This document shows positions 42,252 through 50,981 of a DNA stretch of 64,000 nucleotides, piece by piece. Below the pieces are notes generated by a model, which saw only the letters and a program-made list of their open reading frames with translations, ran no database searches and was not told the DNA's origin. This DNA comes from Clostridium ragsdalei P11 (GTDB taxonomy: Bacteria > Bacillota > Clostridia > Clostridiales > Clostridiaceae): NCBI RefSeq assembly GCF_001675165.1, contig NZ_LROS01000011.1:310001-374000 (forward strand), given 5' to 3'. The position numbers and the translations under genes were made by a program. Within the stretch, counting starts at the first letter, position 1. Each line of letters opens with the position of its first letter.

Positions 42252-43940
42252 CTACACATTTTCTTTAACCAACACTTTTTTCCCTTCAAAAGCTATGCCA
42301 AGTTCAATTATATTTTTAATGTCTTTTTCTATAAGCTCTGATTTATAATCTTTATCTCTAATTTGTTTAAGTGCTGAATCTGCTGCCTTTTCTAAATCTT
42401 CCTCATCATCTTCATCTACTTTTTTAAATTCTATTACTATTCCTATTTTACTTATGTCCTTTGGAATTACCATAACATCGTATCTTCCATATCCACTCTC
42501 ACGGTTAGATTTAACTTCATAGTTATCTCCAAGTCCTAACAGCATTCCAAGTACAAATGCATGATATACTTTTTCGCTTTCACTTCCTGCTGCATCAAAA
42601 TAGCTCATACTGTTTTTCACAAAATCCTTCAATATCTTTCCAAAAGTTTTTATATCTCCTGTAACAAGGCTTTTAAGCATTATATTAAACTTATCATTAT
42701 TTATGCTTTCCTTAAACCAACCTAATATTATCTGCCTGTATAAATAATTTACTTCCATATTCGGTATGCTTAAATTACAATACATCTCTCCCATATCAAT
42801 TCTCTTTTTTACAACCTTCAAGTACCCGCTGAAAAGTAAGAAACTCCAAACATTTTCCGTATTCTTATCTATTTCTCCCATAACTATATCTTCATTTATT
42901 CGCTTTTCTATAGATCTGCCTTTAATAAGTTCTTCTAAATCTCCCTTTAAATCAGCTCCACCTTTTGTAACTAGTGTTTTTACAAGATCATTACTTGAGG
43001 TATTAGTCCAGTAAGGTTTAAAACCATCTTTCCATCTCTTTACATAATTTAATACAGACCAGGGATTATATATAACTCTATCTCCAAAAATGTATCCGTT
43101 ATACCAGTTCGTTAACTCCTCCATGTTAGCTTCTATTCCATAATATTTTAGTGTTTCCTCTACTTCTTCTTCTGTGAAGCCAAAGTATTCACTATATTCA
43201 CTGCTTAATATTGTACACACATTTATATTATTAAGCCCGGAGAAAATACTTTCTTTTGCCACTCTGAGTATTCCTGTTAGTATTCCTGTTAGTATGCCTT
43301 TTTCTAAATTTTCATTGTCCTTCAAACCTGCACTTAAAAAGTTTCTCATAAATTCTATTATTTCATCATAGTATCCATTTAAATATCCACTTTGAATAGG
43401 TACATCATATTCATCTATAAGTATTACTACCTTTTGTTTATAAAATCTATATAAATAATTACTTAATATTTTCAATCCCCTTAAATAAGTTACATAATCC
43501 GCTTTTTCTTCTAATATTTTTATAAACTCCTCTTTTTCAAAAGGATCTAAAATATCACTTTTTAAAATGTATCTATGCTTTGCAAATTCATCTTTTATAA
43601 TTTTTCTCAAGCCTGTTTCACAAAATTCCCATTTAGAGTATTTTTCATCCTTAAATGTTATAAATATAACTGGATACTGTCCCTGCTTTTTCATTATTTC
43701 TTTATCCGAATATATTTTTAAATCTTTAAAAAGTTCTCCATTGCTCTCTTCTGTTTTTTCAAAAAAGCATTTCAGCATACTCATGTTCATACTTTTTCCA
43801 AATCGCCTCGGTCTTGGAAGTAGTATAACTGCACTTCCATCCTCCACTACTTCTTTTATGAATAAAGTTTTATCTACAAAATAATAATTGTCTTCTACTG
43901 TTCTTTTAAAATCACTATAACCTAAGGATATTCTCTTCAC
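42252..43940 (-). CDS. AAA-ATPase-like protein with PD-(D/E)XK-like C-terminus (copy 2)
   Basis: The 562-residue form starts at the GTG at 43940 (VKRISLGYSDFKRTVEDNYYFVD), preceded by GGAAGTG; an ATG five codons upstream lacks a ribosome site. PF09820-type ATPase features are LLPRPRRFGKSMNMSML (P-loop) and KQKVVILIDEYDVPIQSGY (Walker B). The C-terminus RYDVMVIPKDISKIGIVIEFKK fits the PD-(D/E)XK fold. A 12-bp tandem duplication at 43267-43290 gives the odd stretch ILTGILTGIL. It is a different subfamily from the 32000 gene. Biological role unknown; such genes are often multi-copy and unstable. Confidence 0.87.
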   Translation of the reverse strand: MKRISLGYSDFKRTVEDNYYFVDKTLFIKEVVEDGSAVILLPRPRRFGKSMNMSMLKCFFEKTEESNGELFKDLKIYSDKEIMKKQGQYPVIFITFKDEKYSKWEFCETGLRKIIKDEFAKHRYILKSDILDPFEKEEFIKILEEKADYVTYLRGLKILSNYLYRFYKQKVVILIDEYDVPIQSGYLNGYYDEIIEFMRNFLSAGLKDNENLEKGILTGILTGILRVAKESIFSGLNNINVCTILSSEYSEYFGFTEEEVEETLKYYGIEANMEELTNWYNGYIFGDRVIYNPWSVLNYVKRWKDGFKPYWTNTSSNDLVKTLVTKGGADLKGDLEELIKGRSIEKRINEDIVMGEIDKNTENVWSFLLFSGYLKVVKKRIDMGEMYCNLSIPNMEVNYLYRQIILGWFKESINNDKFNIMLKSLVTGDIKTFGKILKDFVKNSMSYFDAAGSESEKVYHAFVLGMLLGLGDNYEVKSNRESGYGRYDVMVIPKDISKIGIVIEFKKVDEDDEEDLEKAADSALKQIRDKDYKSELIEKDIKNIIELGIAFEGKKVLVKENV

Positions 43941-43969
43941 TATTATCACTTCCATATTACTTATTTAGT

Positions 43970-44095
43970 TGAGAATTGAGAGTAGAAAGTGGAGAGTTAA
44001 GGAAATTTTTAACTTGTTAAAAATAACTTCCTTCACTCTCAACTCTCAATTTTCAATTCTCAACTTTCAACTATATATTATATTTTACCATATGC
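43970..44095. repeat. Word-tract inverted repeat (GAGAGTTGAGA words)
   Basis: AGTTGAGAATTGAGAGTAGA at the left and CTCTCAACTCTCAATTTTCA at the right pair around GGAAATTTTTAACTTGTTAAAAATAA (a nested hairpin, split here only by its loop). It begins right after the AAA gene's start region. Confidence 0.7.
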
Positions 44096-44220
44096 ATTTA
44101 TATTTAAGCACAAAAATAACTGCAAAATATTAATCTTGCAGCTTACTCTTTTTCATATTTTATTAAATTTCTTATTACAAACAATAATTCTGTATTTTTT
44201 TAAACTCGGTATTAATTTTG

Positions 44221-44250
44221 TAACTCAACTTTCGCACATATAAAATTTTT
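44221..44250. repeat. Solo end of the MITE-like family
   Basis: TAACTCAACTTTCGCACATA followed by TAAAATTTT is the reverse complement of the right end of the 50982 copy. No core or second end is next to it. Confidence 0.65.
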
Positions 44251-44267
44251 TGAAGATGCCTTAATGC

Positions 44268-44298
44268 AAAAGAGTCAGAGAAAATCCCTGACTCTTTT
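44268..44298 (-). terminator. Terminator of the 46739 flagellin
   Basis: A perfect 11-bp stem AAAAGAGTCAG/CTGACTCTTTT with a 9-nt loop follows the flagellin stop by 17 nt. Strong. Confidence 0.92.
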
Positions 44299-44315
44299 AT
44301 TATAAAAATCTAAAA

Positions 44316-46739
44316 TTATCTTAATAACTGAAGAACCTGCTGTGGCTGTTGGTTAGCTTGTGCAAGCATAGCTTGAGCAGCCTGAGATAAAATATTGTTC
44401 TTTGAGAAGTTTGACATTTCTTTTGCCATATCAACGTCTCTTATTCTTGATTCAGCAGAAGTTAAGTTTTCTGATGAAGTTCCTAAGTTATTTATTGTGT
44501 GCTCTAATCTATTCTGGTAAGCACCAAGTTGTGCTCTTTGCGTTGATACTGCATTAATAGCGTTATCTATAACTTTAATTGCTGCAGTAGCAGTATCGTG
44601 TGTGGAAATGTCAAGAGAAGATTCAACACTTACATTATCAGTTCCATTTGATACAGATTTAGCTGTTGTAAATTTAGCTCCATCAACAACTCCTTGGGAA
44701 GCTCCTGCAGTTGTTCCTGATATACCAAGAGCTTGTGCTCTCATATCCTTTACATCCATTTGGAAGCTTTGTCCCTGATTTGCACCTATTTGGAATTTAG
44801 CTGTAAATGTTCCACCAACAGTTTCATTTTTTACACCTGCTGCACTTGTATTAAATGTAAATGTTGTACTGCTTCCAGTGGATAATGATGAAGAAATATC
44901 TCCTACATTTATTACAGCCTCACCTACTCCATCTTGAGCTGTTACTCTAACATTTTGCTGACCTGAAACAACATTTACTGCACTACCTATTGTTCCATCT
45001 TTTTCAGTCAATTGTGCTTCATAGTGATTTTGAGTTACCTGGAATGTAACAGCATCTGTACCAACTGTAGCAGTGGCAGTAATACCACCTGTTGCAAGAG
45101 CAAATGTTAAATCACCAGCAGTTTGTGCTGAACCTGATATCGAAATATGATCATATCCCGATACAGTTGACCAGGTTGTTCCATCCGATCCTAAAACTTG
45201 TAGTTGAGCCATATCTACAGTACCACTGCCATCATTAGTCAAACGATAAGTTCCTGTAGCTAAGCTTGTATTAGCACTGATGGATAAACCTGTTAAATCA
45301 CCAGCAGCAACTGTGCCACTAACTGCACTACTTGAAGTGCTTGTGCTTGCAGCTTTATTTGTAATAGTTACTGTTTGTTGTCCATCCTTCAATCCTTTAG
45401 CTGAAACTACACTTTCATTAGTAAGCTTATCACTTCCAACAAAATTTGATACAGCTACAGCTGAATTATCTGAAAGCGTATATGCATTTCCTGCTATTCC
45501 TGTAGTCTTTGCAGTAATTTGTAATTTGGTTCCATCAGTCTTGCTTACATATTCATTTGGTAGATAAGAATCACCATCAGCAACACTAACGCCAAACTTG
45601 TCAACTGCTGCACCCGTTCCATTGTATAAAGCAGAAACTATTTTATCCACTATTGCCTCAGCATTTCCAGCTCCTTTTAAATCAACTGCAAAATCTGCAT
45701 ATCCACTATAAGCTCCATCAGTACTATCATATAAATCTACTTTCTTACCGTCAATTACAAATCCCGTGCCTTTTAAATCAGCTACAGTTTTGCCAGTAAA
45801 ATCTATTGTAGCACTTGCATTAGCACCAGCTCCAGCAGTTGTAACAGCTTCAGCTACTGTTGCAGTCGCCATAGCAGCACTTGAACTATAAGTTACAGAG
45901 CCATTAATTCCAGCATCAGTACCCGTTAATTTTCCATTACTGAAGGATAATGCTTTAGCAACTACAACTACATCAGCATTTGAAGCTACAGTAAGTTGAT
46001 ATTTGCTAGATAAATCAGCATCAGCAGCAATTGCAAGTCCTAAAGCTTTTTCCACTGCATCAGCAGAATTGACATTAGTTGCTGTATCACTAATTCCTAT
46101 TTGTGTTGCAGTTGAATTTGCACCTGAAATATTTTTGTTTAAGGTAAATGTTAAATCTTTTCCACCTAGATTAAAAGTTATTGTTTTTCCATCATCAGCA
46201 GTTGTAAAGTTACTAGTAATGCTAAAGGTCTTAGTTAACTGAGTTGCACCAACTTGACCGCCTTCAAGCTGGGAAGGTACAGTCAAAGCACCTGCTTTAG
46301 AAGCTAACTTAGGATCAACTCCACCACCATTAAGTAACTTTTGAGTATTGAATTCAGTAGTATTACCTATTCTATTAATTTCTGAAGTTAATTGGTTCAT
46401 TTCAGCCTGAATTTGAGTTCTATCATCACCTACGTTAGTATCATTGGCTGATTGAGTTGCTAATTGTTTCATTCTTTGAAGAATTGATGTGGTTTCATTT
46501 AGTGCACCTTCAGCAGTTTGCAGCATTGAAATACCATCTTGAGCATTAGCTGAAGCCTGATCAAGTCCGTTGATTTGTCCTCTCATTTTTTCGGATATAG
46601 CTAGTCCTGCTGCATCATCTGCTGCACTATTAATTCTTAAACCTGAAGAAAGTTTTTGCATTGCTTTACTTGCATTACCTGAATTAACATTCATGTTTCT
46701 GATTGCATTATTTGCCGCTAAATTGTGGTTGATTATCAT
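44316..46739 (-). CDS. fliC: Large flagellin (807 residues), twin of the 40167 gene
   Basis: Start at the ATG at 46739 (MIINHNLAANNAIRNMNVNS), with AAGGAGG ahead; an in-frame ATG at 46829 lies inside a repeat and is rejected. N- and C-terminal regions are nearly identical to the 40167 flagellin (SSGLRINSAADDAAGLAISE; ANQQPQQVLQLLR). The large central domain shares its modules but has diverged, and includes an extra stretch near VADGDSYLPNEYVSKTDG. The high A/G/S/T content with almost no Cys is typical for filament protein. It lies nearest to fliD/fliS and is likely the primary filament gene. The leader carries an AAGGA-loop hairpin. Confidence 0.95.
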   Translation of the reverse strand: MIINHNLAANNAIRNMNVNSGNASKAMQKLSSGLRINSAADDAAGLAISEKMRGQINGLDQASANAQDGISMLQTAEGALNETTSILQRMKQLATQSANDTNVGDDRTQIQAEMNQLTSEINRIGNTTEFNTQKLLNGGGVDPKLASKAGALTVPSQLEGGQVGATQLTKTFSITSNFTTADDGKTITFNLGGKDLTFTLNKNISGANSTATQIGISDTATNVNSADAVEKALGLAIAADADLSSKYQLTVASNADVVVVAKALSFSNGKLTGTDAGINGSVTYSSSAAMATATVAEAVTTAGAGANASATIDFTGKTVADLKGTGFVIDGKKVDLYDSTDGAYSGYADFAVDLKGAGNAEAIVDKIVSALYNGTGAAVDKFGVSVADGDSYLPNEYVSKTDGTKLQITAKTTGIAGNAYTLSDNSAVAVSNFVGSDKLTNESVVSAKGLKDGQQTVTITNKAASTSTSSSAVSGTVAAGDLTGLSISANTSLATGTYRLTNDGSGTVDMAQLQVLGSDGTTWSTVSGYDHISISGSAQTAGDLTFALATGGITATATVGTDAVTFQVTQNHYEAQLTEKDGTIGSAVNVVSGQQNVRVTAQDGVGEAVINVGDISSSLSTGSSTTFTFNTSAAGVKNETVGGTFTAKFQIGANQGQSFQMDVKDMRAQALGISGTTAGASQGVVDGAKFTTAKSVSNGTDNVSVESSLDISTHDTATAAIKVIDNAINAVSTQRAQLGAYQNRLEHTINNLGTSSENLTSAESRIRDVDMAKEMSNFSKNNILSQAAQAMLAQANQQPQQVLQLLR

Positions 46740-46800
46740 AATAAATTCCTCCTTGAATTTTACTTGGGCGTCCTTGCCCGTTTTATTTATAGTTAAACCC
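46740..46800 (-). promoter_or_regulatory. Flagellin leader with AAGGA-loop hairpin (CsrA-type site)
   Basis: On the minus strand GGGTTTAACTATAAATAAA (46800-46782), GGGC-AAGGAC-GCCC (46779-46766, perfect 4-bp stem) and Shine-Dalgarno AAGGAGG (46753-46747). Stem sequence differs from the twin while the loop is kept, a compensatory pattern supporting a conserved RNA structure. Confidence 0.7.
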
Positions 46801-46803
46801 TTA

Positions 46804-46985
46804 ATCAGTTGACAATTGACAGTTGACAATTAATTTCAGGTCTACTAACAAAATCAAAGTTCAGAGTTTAAATATCAAAGTTCAAATTTAGGTTGATTTT
46901 CAGCTAAAGCTGAAAACCTTCATTTTTTGTTATTTGTTATTTGAACTTTGTTATTTACTTTACGCTTTGTTATTTATTTTATCGT
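46804..46985. repeat. Word-tract inverted repeats ahead of the flagellin
   Basis: GTTGACAATTGACAGTTGAC sits directly upstream of the shared leader box. Then CAAAGTTCAGAGTTTAAATA and TTGTTATTTGAACTTTGTTA form arms around GATTTTCAGCTAAAGCTGAAAACC. Insertion here may have displaced the original promoter. Confidence 0.65.
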
Positions 46986-47055
46986 TGCTATTTTTATTTA
47001 CTTTACTACTTTTTTCGACTTTCAAATTGTTTTTTTATTTATTTCTATAATCTAA

Positions 47056-47397
47056 TTATATTTTCTTACTAAATATAGTAGTACCTATATGTCTACTATA
47101 ACTTTTTGTTAAAGTTCTTTTTTGAGATATATCATCAATTTTTCTTCTTAAATCTTTTTTCTTTTCAAACATCATTTTTGATAATTTATTCTGAAAATCA
47201 ATTATTTTAAATTGTTTGACTGCATCGTTATATTGTTCTTTTGTACAATTCAACTCTTTTAAATTATCCAACAACTTCTGTCTTTCACTCATTAAACTTT
47301 CAAGTCCATCATAATCATCATTCTCAAGTTTATTAATAAGTTCACAGGTGATATTCCTTAAATTCTCCATATCTTTTTCCAAATATAAATCCATCAT
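47056..47397 (-). CDS. fliT: FliT-like flagellar chaperone
   Basis: The 113-residue all-helical protein (DMENLRNITCELINKLENDD, YDGLESLMSERQKLLDNLKE) follows fliD by 24 nt on the same strand, the FliT position. FliT chaperones the cap protein FliD, keeping it export-ready. Sequence conservation of FliT is low in Firmicutes, so the name rests on size, helical pattern and location. It is the last gene of the late flagellar operon before the filament genes. Confidence 0.72.
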   Translation of the reverse strand: MMDLYLEKDMENLRNITCELINKLENDDYDGLESLMSERQKLLDNLKELNCTKEQYNDAVKQFKIIDFQNKLSKMMFEKKKDLRRKIDDISQKRTLTKSYSRHIGTTIFSKKI

Positions 47398-47421
47398 TTA
47401 TTCCCCATTCTAATTTTTATA

Positions 47422-49272
47422 TCAACTTCCAAGCATAGAAGATAATTCTGATTGCTGAGCATTTAATTGATTCATTACAGTTTCTAGTTTGGAGAATTGC
47501 TGGTAATATTTTTCCTGCTTAGTAGCCATTTTTGTTTTAATATCTTTTATTTTAAGCTGCTGTTCATATATTTGATCTGGAAGTGTATTTTTTCCTCCAG
47601 TTCCTGTAAGAGTAAAGTCGTACTGCTTATTTGCAAAAGAAGTCAGTATAGCACTATTAAAAGTCGTATTTGTATATCCAACATTTTTTTGTAATATCTT
47701 TGAAATTCTAGTTAAAATTCCATCTTCTTTATATTGTCCAAGGCTGCTGTCGTATTCTACAGTACCATCTTTTGCTATAGTATTGGGAATAGCAGATATA
47801 TTGGTAAACATTTTGGATATTTGGTCACCTTTAGTTGCTATAGCCCTTTTTAATTGTTCTGGGTCAACTATATCAATATGAGAAGGTGTTGTATAGTCTT
47901 TAGATGTATCTATACCAAAATTATTACTGCTATAACGACCTAACGAAAGTCCGACATTATTTACTGAAGTAGTAAATGCCGTTGATAAATCATTGAGCAT
48001 AATTTCAAGATTATCGTCATTTCTAAGAATACCAACTTTAGCTTTAGTTTCCCAAGCTGTAATCTGAGAAGTGGTCATCTGTGATTTTTGTGCATCTGTC
48101 AAAGGCTTATAGTCCTTGTTTGGCTTTTCAGTAAGTTTTGTTTGAATATCGTCTACTATACTATTGTATTTATCAATAAATGATTTAATCTTATCATATA
48201 CCTTACTCGTATCTGACCCAATATTTACTGATGCAGTGCCTTCACTCGATAACATATAACTCATTCCATCTATAGTAAAATTATTAGTAGACTTGCCTGG
48301 TTGGGTACCGGTTTCAGAACCTGGAGTGTCTGTAAAATGAACTGACGTACCTCCTGGCACTGTAATAGTTACATCTGCATTTTGTGAATTTTGAATTGCA
48401 GCTGAACCATTAACCTTATAGTTACTTGCACTATCACTAGTAATTTTCCAGTCTCCTGCAGTTACAACAAATTGTGTAGTTACCCCATCTTTTGTAACAT
48501 CTTTAGTAGTCAATCCTGCACCCTTATTTTCAACAGTATCAGTAGAAAATCCAATTATACTGGAAAGTGAAGCTGAAGTTCCATTTACTATTGTTAAAGT
48601 TGAAGATTTACCTGTAGCAGCTGAAGATAAGGTAAACTTTCCAGTAAGTTCACTGAATTTCGCATTCACATATCCTGAACTTTGATTATTTATTGCATTA
48701 ACTAAATCTCCTATTGTAGCTTTTCCATCTGTATTATCCAAAGTGATGTTTATATTTCCATCACCTACATTTAATATTAATCCAAAAGATTTTTCGGACG
48801 TACCTGTTATATCAGTTAATTTTGTAGCAAGTGTATCTCCTGCTGCTAATGTATTAGTTACTCCTGCACCTTTAGCTAATTGGGCAACTGATACTGTATA
48901 TTTTCCTGTCTGTGCTCCAACTATTGGAGTAAATGTTGCCACTGATGTATCTACTGTAGACGACCCATTAGCAGCACTTACAGTAAATGGTGCAAAATTT
49001 GATTGTGATAAAATATTCTTATCTGAGGTTCCTGAATCAAAAAAACTACTTTGCAGCTCCTTTATGTTCTTAATAATATCTTGATATGCCTCTTGCTTCC
49101 ACTGCTCAGTCTGCTGTGTTTGCTGGGCCTGGTCAAGTTTTGTCTGTTCCCCTGCCATCATTTTTTTTACTAATGCATCTACATCAAGACCCGATGCCAA
49201 ACCCGTTAATCTAATCATATTACCGCCGCCGGCACCAGTAGTACCGGATGCTACTGAACTTACATCACTCAC
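47422..49272 (-). CDS. fliD: Flagellar hook-associated protein 2 / filament cap FliD
   Basis: FliD caps the growing filament and folds incoming flagellin. The 616 residues show the N-terminal motif MIRLTGLASGLDVDALVKKMM preceded by a glycine-rich leader, flagellin-insert-like motifs in the centre (IGDLVNAINNQSSGYVNAKF), and the C-terminal coiled coil ending EKYYQQFSKLETVMNQLNAQ then QSELSSML. GTG start with AGGAGG. It lies downstream of fliS and upstream of fliT. Confidence 0.95.
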   Translation of the reverse strand: MSDVSSVASGTTGAGGGNMIRLTGLASGLDVDALVKKMMAGEQTKLDQAQQTQQTEQWKQEAYQDIIKNIKELQSSFFDSGTSDKNILSQSNFAPFTVSAANGSSTVDTSVATFTPIVGAQTGKYTVSVAQLAKGAGVTNTLAAGDTLATKLTDITGTSEKSFGLILNVGDGNINITLDNTDGKATIGDLVNAINNQSSGYVNAKFSELTGKFTLSSAATGKSSTLTIVNGTSASLSSIIGFSTDTVENKGAGLTTKDVTKDGVTTQFVVTAGDWKITSDSASNYKVNGSAAIQNSQNADVTITVPGGTSVHFTDTPGSETGTQPGKSTNNFTIDGMSYMLSSEGTASVNIGSDTSKVYDKIKSFIDKYNSIVDDIQTKLTEKPNKDYKPLTDAQKSQMTTSQITAWETKAKVGILRNDDNLEIMLNDLSTAFTTSVNNVGLSLGRYSSNNFGIDTSKDYTTPSHIDIVDPEQLKRAIATKGDQISKMFTNISAIPNTIAKDGTVEYDSSLGQYKEDGILTRISKILQKNVGYTNTTFNSAILTSFANKQYDFTLTGTGGKNTLPDQIYEQQLKIKDIKTKMATKQEKYYQQFSKLETVMNQLNAQQSELSSMLGS

Positions 49273-49296
49273 ATTTATAACCTCCTCTTTTATTTA

Positions 49297-49398
49297 GTTA
49301 ATAATTAATAGTCTATAGTTAATAGTTATGGATGATTTTCTTACGCTCTGCTTCAGAAAATCTAAAACTTCCTTAACTCTTAATTATTAACTCTTAGC
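49297..49398. repeat. Word-tract element between fliS and fliD
   Basis: AGTTAATAATTAATAGTCTA, core GGATGATTTTCTTACGCTC ... GCTTCAGAAAATC, right arm CCTTAACTCTTAATTATTAA. The core is almost identical to the copy at 40962. Confidence 0.7.
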
Positions 49399-49400
49399 TT

Positions 49401-49787
49401 TTACTTGCTTGTTTTAGAAATCTTATAGGCTTCTTCCCATGTGCTTCTAACATCTTCTATTAATGGAATTACCTCATCCATTATTTTTACATCTTTTTTC
49501 ATATTTGCGTCTACTAATCTTCTAACTATAAAATCATATACACTCATAAGAGATTGTCCCCATTTTCCTGCCTTGGAAACATCCAAAGATATCATAAGTT
49601 CATTAAATATATTCTGAGTCTTGATTATATTTTCGTGAGCTTTTTTTATATCCCTGTCCATCATCGCCTGTCTTGCTATTTTTGAAAACTTTGATGCCCC
49701 GTCTACCAGCATCAAAAGGAGCTGTTCCTTTGAGGCATAATTTACGCTGTTACTTTTATACGTTTTATAAGCATTTCCTGCATACAT
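49401..49787 (-). CDS. fliS: Flagellin export chaperone FliS
   Basis: FliS binds the disordered C-terminus of flagellin and delivers it to the export gate; in Firmicutes it also influences FliW availability. The 128-residue helical protein has the family start MYAGNAYKTYKSNSVNYASK and the LLLMLVDGASKFSKIARQAM helix, ending STWEEAYKI. It is separated by repeat elements from both the unnamed gene upstream and fliD downstream. Confidence 0.96.
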   Translation of the reverse strand: MYAGNAYKTYKSNSVNYASKEQLLLMLVDGASKFSKIARQAMMDRDIKKAHENIIKTQNIFNELMISLDVSKAGKWGQSLMSVYDFIVRRLVDANMKKDVKIMDEVIPLIEDVRSTWEEAYKISKTSK

Positions 49788-49805
49788 ACAATAAACCTCC
49801 CTTTT

Positions 49806-49987
49806 TTAAGTTAAAAATTAATAGTTAAAAGTTAATAATGAATGATATTTTTTCTCCACTATACTACGAAAAATCTTAAACTTAAGTTTTTTCAAAGCTT
49901 TGCTTAAATAGTTCCATTTTAGATTTTCTGAAGTTTTAACGTAAGAAAATCATCCATAACTATTAATTCTTAATTCTTAACTATTAA
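49806..49987. repeat. MITE-like/word-tract palindrome
   Basis: Left arm AAGTTAAAAATTAATAGTTA and right arm AACTATTAATTCTTAATTCT flank an inverted core (TTTTCTCCACTATACTACG; TTAACGTAAGAAAATCATCC). The full stretch fills the gap between two late flagellar genes. Confidence 0.7.
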
Positions 49988-50290
49988 TTATTTTTTAACA
50001 TCTAAAATATTTCCTCTTTCATTATCTATTGAAAGGTTTTCCTTTTCTTCTTTAAATGCTTTTACTTCAACTTTTTCCACTTTACTTGCTTCTACAAAAA
50101 TACGTTTTTTATTTTTGCCCTGTTTGTATTTTGTAAGTTCTGACTTAAAATCTCCCTGATTATTTTTTTCTTTACCTTTATAATCTTTATTTATAAAAAT
50201 CCCTGATTTATTATGAACTTTCCCTGCACTTGTAGTTTCTTTTACTCTGCGGCGAACTTCCGGGTCTACTTTATTTAACCTAAATTCCAT
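49988..50290 (-). CDS. Unnamed basic protein of the late flagellar operon
   Basis: The 100-residue protein begins MEFRLNKVDPEVRRRVKETT and is strongly basic and probably disordered in its second half (KYKQGKNKKRIFVEASKVEK). There is no signal peptide or membrane helix. GGGGGGAT precedes the ATG, 30 nt after flaG. A gene of similar size and start sits between flaG and fliS in other clostridia, to my recollection, but has no assigned function. Location makes a role in filament export or assembly plausible. Confidence 0.65.
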   Translation of the reverse strand: MEFRLNKVDPEVRRRVKETTSAGKVHNKSGIFINKDYKGKEKNNQGDFKSELTKYKQGKNKKRIFVEASKVEKVEVKAFKEEKENLSIDNERGNILDVKK

Positions 50291-50320
50291 TAAAATCCCC
50301 CCTAGAATAATATCAATGTC

Positions 50321-50617
50321 TTAAACTTTTTTGTCTAGAAAAATTCCAGCCAATTCACAAAGCTTATCTACCATATCCACTATACTCTTAGGTGGTATTT
50401 CTTGTATTACTTTATTAGTATTATTATCTACTATGCTTACCATTATATCTTTAAATTTTCCATACACTTCATATTTCAAATGAGTAGGCGTATCTTCCAT
50501 TAACTTGTTTATTTTATCTACAGCTTTTTTTACATCTTTTTCATTTACATTTTCACTATTTGATAATTTATTATCTACAGTTTTGTTAACTACATCTTCA
50601 TTTTGCTGAGTTTGCAA
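50321..50617 (-). CDS. flaG: FlaG family protein
   Basis: The 98-residue product has a variable N-terminus and the FlaG core LKYEVYGKFKDIMVSIVDNN followed by TNKVIQEIPPKSIVDMVDKL. FlaG influences filament length in Campylobacter and other bacteria. It starts at a TTG that overlaps the last 28 nt of fliW, so the two are translationally coupled. It lies among fliW and fliS, as expected for a late flagellar gene. Confidence 0.9.
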   Translation of the reverse strand: MQTQQNEDVVNKTVDNKLSNSENVNEKDVKKAVDKINKLMEDTPTHLKYEVYGKFKDIMVSIVDNNTNKVIQEIPPKSIVDMVDKLCELAGIFLDKKV

Positions 50618-50964
50618 AACATCACTATGGGAGCTTTTAAATTAACTGTTATATTTTCTAGTTTAGTACTTAAGTTAACTGTATTTACTACAATAATATC
50701 TTTTTTGCTTTTTATATTAAGTTCGCATACCTTAATTTCGTTCAAATCAAATTCATAATTTTTCAATACATTAAAGGGTGAAACTACCACAATTCCTATA
50801 TTAATATCTTCAATAGAATGAAGTATATAAAATAAATTATTTTCCTCTGCAGGAACCAGTATAAATTTTCTCAAGTTTTCAAAACCAGGAATGCCTTTTT
50901 TAAACATTAGTATATCTTCATTTTCATAGTTTAGTACTCCATGATATTTTGTGTTTAATTTCAT
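50590..50964 (-). CDS. fliW: Flagellar assembly factor FliW
   Basis: FliW binds CsrA and relieves flagellin repression. When free flagellin accumulates it takes FliW away from CsrA, closing a homeostatic loop. The 124 residues show the family pattern MFKKGIPGFENLRKFILVP, VVVSPFNVLKNYEFDLNE and a C-terminal VNLKAPIVMF. It overlaps flaG. csrA, its usual neighbour, is about 9 kb away at 41120, while the AGGA-loop hairpins of the flagellin leaders supply the targets. Confidence 0.94.
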   Translation of the reverse strand: MKLNTKYHGVLNYENEDILMFKKGIPGFENLRKFILVPAEENNLFYILHSIEDINIGIVVVSPFNVLKNYEFDLNEIKVCELNIKSKKDIIVVNTVNLSTKLENITVNLKAPIVMFCKLSKMKM

Positions 50965-50981
50965 TGTTATCTCCCTCTATG

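Noticed and set aside
46740-46829. 30-residue N-terminal extension of the 46739 flagellin
   Set aside because: It would start inside a word-tract repeat and place the leader hairpin and Shine-Dalgarno sequence within the coding region.
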